From Bacillus sp. NTK034 (GTDB taxonomy: Bacteria; Bacillota; Bacilli; Bacillales; Cytobacillaceae): a stretch of 64,000 bases of DNA. The DNA lies in NCBI RefSeq assembly GCF_017303275.1, contig NZ_JAFKOJ010000002.1, positions 620,001 through 684,000 of the forward strand, read 5' to 3'. This document shows, piece by piece, positions 60,111 through 64,000 of the stretch (its first letter is position 1; each line of letters starts with the position of its first letter). A model generated the notes under the pieces. The model was not told the origin of the DNA and did no database searches. It saw only the letters and a list, made by a program, of their open reading frames with translations. Both the position numbers and the translations under genes were made by a program.

Positions 60111-61904
60111 TTATGACTTGGTATTTCCATTTTGTTCCTCAAGCCTCTGTTTTAATTCCTCAGCGACATTCGCAGGAATGCCTATTTTTCTAAACTCCTC
60201 GATTGGTGCCTCTTTCATTTTCTTTACAGATCCAAAGGTTTTTAGCAGCTGTTTTTTTCGCTTTTCGCCTATGCCGGAAATTTCATCAAGAATAGACTGA
60301 AAGGCACTTTTTCCGCGAAGCTGACGATGAAAAGTAATCGCAAAGCGATGAACCTCGTCCTGAATTCTCTGCAGCAGATAAAATTCCTGGCTGTTCCTTG
60401 CAAGCGGAATAATTTGAAGCGGATTACCATATAACAGCTGTGAAGTCCTGTGCTTTTCATCCTTTACCAGGCCAGAAATCGGAATATCCAGACCGAGCTC
60501 ATTTTCAAGCACATCCCGTACAGCTTCAACATGCCCTTTTCCCCCATCAATCATAATTAAGTCCGGAAGCGGCAGCTCTTCTTTCAGCACCCTTGTATAT
60601 CTGCGCCGGACTACTTCTCTCATGGATTCATAGTCATCAGGGCCTTTAACGGATTTAATTTTGTATTTACGGTACTCTCTTTTCTCTGGTTTGCCATCAA
60701 TAAAGACGATCATGGCTGAAACAGGGTCAGTTCCCTGGATATTCGAATTATCAAATGCCTCTATCCGGTGAGGAGTATAAATTCCAAGCTGATCCCCCAG
60801 ATTTTCTACAGCTTTAATTGTCCGTTCTTCATCACGCTCAATTAAAGAAAACTTTTCCTGGAGAGCAATTTTTGCATTTTTATAAGCAAGCTTCACCAGG
60901 TCCTTTTTTTGCCCGCGCTGCGGTTTTAGCACTTTAACATCCAGAAGCTGTTCTGCCATTACAGCATCAACCGAATCCGGTGCCAATATTTCACGCGGTT
61001 TAAAGTGGTTTGCTTTGGTATAAAACTGGCCGAGAAAAGTTAGGATTTCTTCTTCCGGCTCATTATATATAGGGAACATTGATACATCCCGTTCAATGAG
61101 TTTCCCCTGTCTGATGAAGAATACCTGAACACACATCCATCCTTTATCAACCGCGTATCCAAATACATCCCGGTCGGTAAAGTCTGTCATTGTCATTTTT
61201 TGCTTTTCCATCGTTGCATCTATATGGGCAATTTTATCTCTTAGTTCCTTCGCCCTTTCAAAGTCTAATTCTTCAGCAGCTGCTGTCATTTTTGCAGTCA
61301 GGTCTTTTTTAATCTCTTTGTATCCGCCATTTAAGAACTTTGCAATCTCATCTGTCATTTGCTTATATTGGTCTTCGCTTACAGCCTTCACACATGGCGC
61401 AAGACATTGGCCTAAATGGTAATAAAGGCAAACTCTGTCCGGAAGAGTTGAACATTTACGGAGAGGATAAATTCGGTCGAGCAGCTTTTTGGTTTCATTG
61501 GCAGCCTGCACATTGGGATAAGGTCCGAAGTATTTTCCTCTGTCTTTCTTTACTTTTCTGGTTGTAATCAGACGGGGATGGCGTTCGGCCGTCAATTTGA
61601 TAAAAGGATAACTTTTATCGTCCTTCAGCATTACATTATATTTTGGATCATATTTCTTGATCAGATTCATCTCAAGGATCAATGCTTCCATATCTGAAGA
61701 AGTGACAATGTACTCAAAATCTGCGATCTCATTAACAAGTCTTAATGTTTTTCCGTCATGTGACCCTGTAAAATAGGATCTTACACGGTTTTTCAGGATT
61801 TTTGCTTTTCCCACATATATAATGGTTCCCTGCCTGTCTTTCATTAAATAACAGCCCGGCTGGGCAGGAAGCAGCATCAGTTTATTTTTAATCGTATCAT
61901 TCAT
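60111..61904 (-). CDS. uvrC: excinuclease ABC subunit C
   Basis: Nuclease of nucleotide excision repair that cuts on both sides of the lesion. The 597 residues have a GIY-YIG domain ([20 protein letters not shown]), the Cys cluster around [13 protein letters not shown], a UVR motif ([18 protein letters not shown]), the RNase H-like domain with [14 protein letters not shown], and C-terminal HhH repeats. GGGGAGGTG precedes the ATG. Confidence 0.97.
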   Translation of the reverse strand: MNDTIKNKLMLLPAQPGCYLMKDRQGTIIYVGKAKILKNRVRSYFTGSHDGKTLRLVNEIADFEYIVTSSDMEALILEMNLIKKYDPKYNVMLKDDKSYPFIKLTAERHPRLITTRKVKKDRGKYFGPYPNVQAANETKKLLDRIYPLRKCSTLPDRVCLYYHLGQCLAPCVKAVSEDQYKQMTDEIAKFLNGGYKEIKKDLTAKMTAAAEELDFERAKELRDKIAHIDATMEKQKMTMTDFTDRDVFGYAVDKGWMCVQVFFIRQGKLIERDVSMFPIYNEPEEEILTFLGQFYTKANHFKPREILAPDSVDAVMAEQLLDVKVLKPQRGQKKDLVKLAYKNAKIALQEKFSLIERDEERTIKAVENLGDQLGIYTPHRIEAFDNSNIQGTDPVSAMIVFIDGKPEKREYRKYKIKSVKGPDDYESMREVVRRRYTRVLKEELPLPDLIMIDGGKGHVEAVRDVLENELGLDIPISGLVKDEKHRTSQLLYGNPLQIIPLARNSQEFYLLQRIQDEVHRFAITFHRQLRGKSAFQSILDEISGIGEKRKKQLLKTFGSVKKMKEAPIEEFRKIGIPANVAEELKQRLEEQNGNTKS

Positions 61905-61954
61905 GGCACTTCACCTCCCCGGTTAAAACTTTTTTATCGAAGTTCAATACATTC

Positions 61955-61984
61955 ATTATTTGGCATAATCATTTTCGGGTGCAA
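61955..61984 (-). promoter_or_regulatory. candidate sigma-A promoter of uvrC
   Basis: TTGCAC (61979-61984) and AATAAT (61955-61960) on the minus strand, spacer 18. No LexA box (CGAACnnnnGTTCG) is visible. Confidence 0.4.
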
Positions 61985-62114
61985 GCTAGTAATAAAACAT
62001 AGTTTGCACTGGAAGCAAACCAATATTATTTAGCCTCTAAAACGCTGTTGGCACATTATTACCATCTTATTATATCAGCCTGGAAACCTGCAGCATAACA
62101 ACAAAACCCATATG

Positions 62115-62157
62115 ACAAAAAAAATCCCGATGTCCTCCTGGGGACACCGGGAAATTC
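62115..62157 (-). terminator. terminator after trxA
   Basis: TCCCGGTGTCC pairs with GGACATCGGGA around a 6-base loop, with TTTTTTTT after it on the minus strand. Confidence 0.88.
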
Positions 62158-62165
62158 TTTATAGG

Positions 62166-62480
62166 TTAAGCATGTTTTGAAAGTAATTCGGCAAGAGCTT
62201 CTTTTGGCTGGAAACCAACCACTTTATCTACAACTTCACCGTCTTTTAAAACGATTAATGTCGGAATGCTCATTACGCCAAACTTGCCAGCAGTTTCCTG
62301 GTTTTCGTCAACATCGATTTTTACAATTTTCACTTTATCGCCCATTTCAGAATCAAGCTCTTCTAAAACAGGAGCGATCATTTTACAAGGGCCGCACCAA
62401 GGAGCCCAGAAATCTGCCAGTACTAATCCCGAACCAGTCTCAGCAGTAAAGTTTTGGTCAGTTGCGTGTGTAATAGCCAT
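62166..62480 (-). CDS. trxA: thioredoxin
   Basis: Small disulphide reductase, 104 residues, with the redox site APWCGPCKMIAP (Cys29, Cys32), the buried Asp in LADFWAPW and cis-Pro in MSIPTLIV. TTAGGAGGC precedes the ATG. Confidence 0.97.
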   Translation of the reverse strand: MAITHATDQNFTAETGSGLVLADFWAPWCGPCKMIAPVLEELDSEMGDKVKIVKIDVDENQETAGKFGVMSIPTLIVLKDGEVVDKVVGFQPKEALAELLSKHA

Positions 62481-62546
62481 TTGATATGCCTCCTAAAATT
62501 CAACTCAAATACTAACGACAGTATATCATCGTTTTTTATATGTTGC

Positions 62547-62593
62547 GAACAATCTGCTCGATCGTAATTTACCCTATTTGGAGCAGATTATTC
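62547..62593. repeat. inverted repeat upstream of trxA
   Basis: GAACAATCTGCTC and GAGCAGATTATTC pair at 12 of 13 positions with 21 bases between. There is no T-run. It lies between the etfA terminator and the trxA promoter region (TATACT near 62520). Confidence 0.5.
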
Positions 62594-62621
62594 TCTTTCT
62601 TTTACTATTGGCACTATGTAT

Positions 62622-62646
62622 AATGGGCGGCCATCAGCCGCCCATT
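62622..62646 (-). terminator. terminator after etfA
   Basis: ATGGGCGGC pairs with GCCGCCCAT around 5 bases, 13 bases beyond the stop; the T-run is poor. Confidence 0.6.
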
Positions 62647-62658
62647 AGTTATACTATC

Positions 62659-63636
62659 TTATGCGTTTACTTTAAGCTTTTTGAATTCTTCTGTTAACAG
62701 TGGTACAACCTCAAATAGATCTCCAACAATACCGTAATCAGCTACTTTAAAGATATTGGCTTCCGGATCTTTGTTAATGGCTACGATTACTTTTGAGTTG
62801 GACATCCCAGCTAAATGCTGAATAGCTCCTGAGATACCGCATGCAATATATAGATCAGGGGTTACAACCTTACCGGTTTGTCCAATTTGCAGCGAGTAGT
62901 CGCAATAATCAGCATCACATGCTCCGCGTGATGCACCCACTGCTCCATTAAGAACAGATGCAAGCTCTTTTAATGGTTCAAAGCCTTCCTCGCTCTTAAC
63001 ACCGCGTCCGCCGGCAATGATAACCTTAGCTTCGGATAAATCAACGCCTTCACTGGCTTTGCGGACAACTTCCTTAATGATTGTGCGAAGATCTTTGATT
63101 TCTGCTGCAACAGAAGCAGCATCTCCTGATCTTGATTCATCTTTTTCCAATGGAGTTATATTGTTTGGACGAATTGTCGCAAAGAGAAGGCCATCTGTAA
63201 CAATTTTCTTTTCAAATGCTTTGCCAGAATAAATCGGGCGTGTGAACACCAGGTTGCCGCCTGCCTCCTCCAGGCTCGTTACGTCAGAGATTAAACCTGA
63301 CTCCAGCTTGGCAGCAATTTTAGGAGCTAAATCTTTCCCTAATGCTGTGTGTCCAAAAATCAGACCTTCCGGACTTTCGGAATCAATCACTGCCATTAAT
63401 GCCTGTGAAAAGCCGTCAGGAGTATATTGCTTCAGCTTTTCATCTTCAACAGTTACAACACGGTCAGCACCATAGTGAATCATTTCATCAGCTAAAGCGC
63501 TTACAGAATTACCAATTAAAACACCTACAACTTCTCCGCCTTCTGACGCAGTTTTAGCAGCTGCAACAGCTTCGAAGGATACATTACGCAATGAACCGTC
63601 ACGGACTTCACCTAATACTAATACTTTTCTAGCCAT
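62659..63636 (-). CDS. etfA: electron transfer flavoprotein alpha subunit
   Basis: FAD-binding subunit passing electrons from acyl-CoA dehydrogenases to the quinone pool. The 325 residues begin ARKVLVLGEVRDGSLRNVSF; the FAD motif is in the C-terminal half: IAGGRGVKSEEGFEPL, GQTGKVVTPDLYIACGISGA and HLAGM. It follows etfB by 40 bases. Confidence 0.97.
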   Translation of the reverse strand: MARKVLVLGEVRDGSLRNVSFEAVAAAKTASEGGEVVGVLIGNSVSALADEMIHYGADRVVTVEDEKLKQYTPDGFSQALMAVIDSESPEGLIFGHTALGKDLAPKIAAKLESGLISDVTSLEEAGGNLVFTRPIYSGKAFEKKIVTDGLLFATIRPNNITPLEKDESRSGDAASVAAEIKDLRTIIKEVVRKASEGVDLSEAKVIIAGGRGVKSEEGFEPLKELASVLNGAVGASRGACDADYCDYSLQIGQTGKVVTPDLYIACGISGAIQHLAGMSNSKVIVAINKDPEANIFKVADYGIVGDLFEVVPLLTEEFKKLKVNA

Positions 63637-63676
63637 ATGTTTTACCCCCTGCGTTATTATTATCAGTTATTGATGA

Positions 63677-64000
63677 TCAGACAACTTTGGCTTCAGTATG
63701 AAGAAGTTTCACAAGTTCCTTAACTTGATCTCCCAGCTCGCCTTCAAGAACTTTTCCTGCTTCCTTCTTAGGCGGCAAATAGATTTCAATTGTTTTTGTT
63801 TTGGCTTCAACATCGTCCTCATCAAGATCAAGATCGTCAAGCTCAAGCTCATCAAGAGGCTTCTTTTTTGCCTTCATAATTCCCGGCAAGGACGGATAGC
63901 GCGGCTCATTTAAACCCTGCTGGGCAGTGACCAATAATGGAAGTGATGTCTCAATTACTTCTGAATCCCCTTCAACATCGCGCACTACTGTCGCAGAGCT
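63677..64000 (-). CDS. etfB: electron transfer flavoprotein beta subunit (5' end missing)
   Basis: The last 107 codons of EtfB; the start is beyond the right edge. It ends with the conserved ETSLPLLVTAQQGLNEPRYPSLPGIMKAKKKPL region, split here for length only, which is the recognition loop of EtfB, and a short acidic tail. It pairs with EtfA encoded next. Confidence 0.93.
   Translation of the reverse strand, partial: SSATVVRDVEGDSEVIETSLPLLVTAQQGLNEPRYPSLPGIMKAKKKPLDELELDDLDLDEDDVEAKTKTIEIYLPPKKEAGKVLEGELGDQVKELVKLLHTEAKVV

Noticed and set aside
61905..62110. LexA (SOS) box upstream of uvrC
   Set aside because: No CGAACnnnnGTTCG match; only partial GAACTTCG, which is not a palindrome of the right spacing.

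Overview
The window looks like a chromosomal stretch of a low-GC, endospore-forming member of the Bacillaceae (Cytobacillus/Mesobacillus/Neobacillus-like). The evidence is the conserved Bacillus gene order (folC-valS-ysxE-spoVID-hemLBDCXA, engB-lonA-lonB-clpX-tig-ysoA-leuDCBA-ilvCHB, tRNA-Arg-ysnB-rdgB-rph-gerM, racE-ysmB-gerE-ysmA-sdhBAC, yslB, lysC, uvrC, trxA, etfAB), the sporulation genes, T-box and L-box leaders, and AGGAGG-type ribosome sites. Nearly all genes lie on the minus strand. No name below species-group level can be given from sequence reading alone.

Layout. 1-9.5 kb is the accessory part: a PRC-barrel protein (partial), an unrecognised acidic membrane protein, a plus-strand operon of three prepilin-like proteins (PilV-, PilW- and PilX-like), a convergent secreted von Willebrand A protein, and a membrane diguanylate cyclase. 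This resembles a Gram-positive counterpart of the minor-pilin/PilY1 tip complex of type IV pili, with a cyclic-di-GMP enzyme beside it, and is the most interesting part of the window. 9.5-17 kb holds folC, valS with a valine T-box, a small membrane protein with a sigma-K-like promoter, and the spore coat genes ysxE and spoVID. 17-24 kb is the haem operon hemAXCDBL, with a tandem repeat inside it. 24-27 kb is an insertion relative to Bacillus subtilis: a LiaI/LiaF-like membrane protein, a dispersed repeat and a polar amino acid ABC transporter with a good CodY box. 27-36 kb is protein quality control and assembly (engB, lonA, lonB, clpX, tig). 36-45.6 kb is the ilvBHC-leuABCD operon with promoter, cre-like site, CodY-like box and a leucine (CUC) T-box. 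45.7-54 kb has tRNA-Arg, ysnB, rdgB, rph, gerM, a recQ inserted between gerM and racE and bracketed by copies of one repeat family, then racE, ysmB, gerE with a sigma-K promoter, and ysmA with a TetR-type operator. 54-64 kb is sdhCAB with a terminator inside its leader, yslB, lysC under a lysine riboswitch, uvrC, trxA and etfA/etfB.

Functionally most of the window is core metabolism under amino-acid-sensing RNA control (three leader RNAs) plus sporulation genes. The non-core material is the pilus/VWA/GGDEF cluster, the CodY-linked transporter, recQ and two dispersed repeat families. All similarity statements rest on recognising motifs and families by eye; no database search was run.
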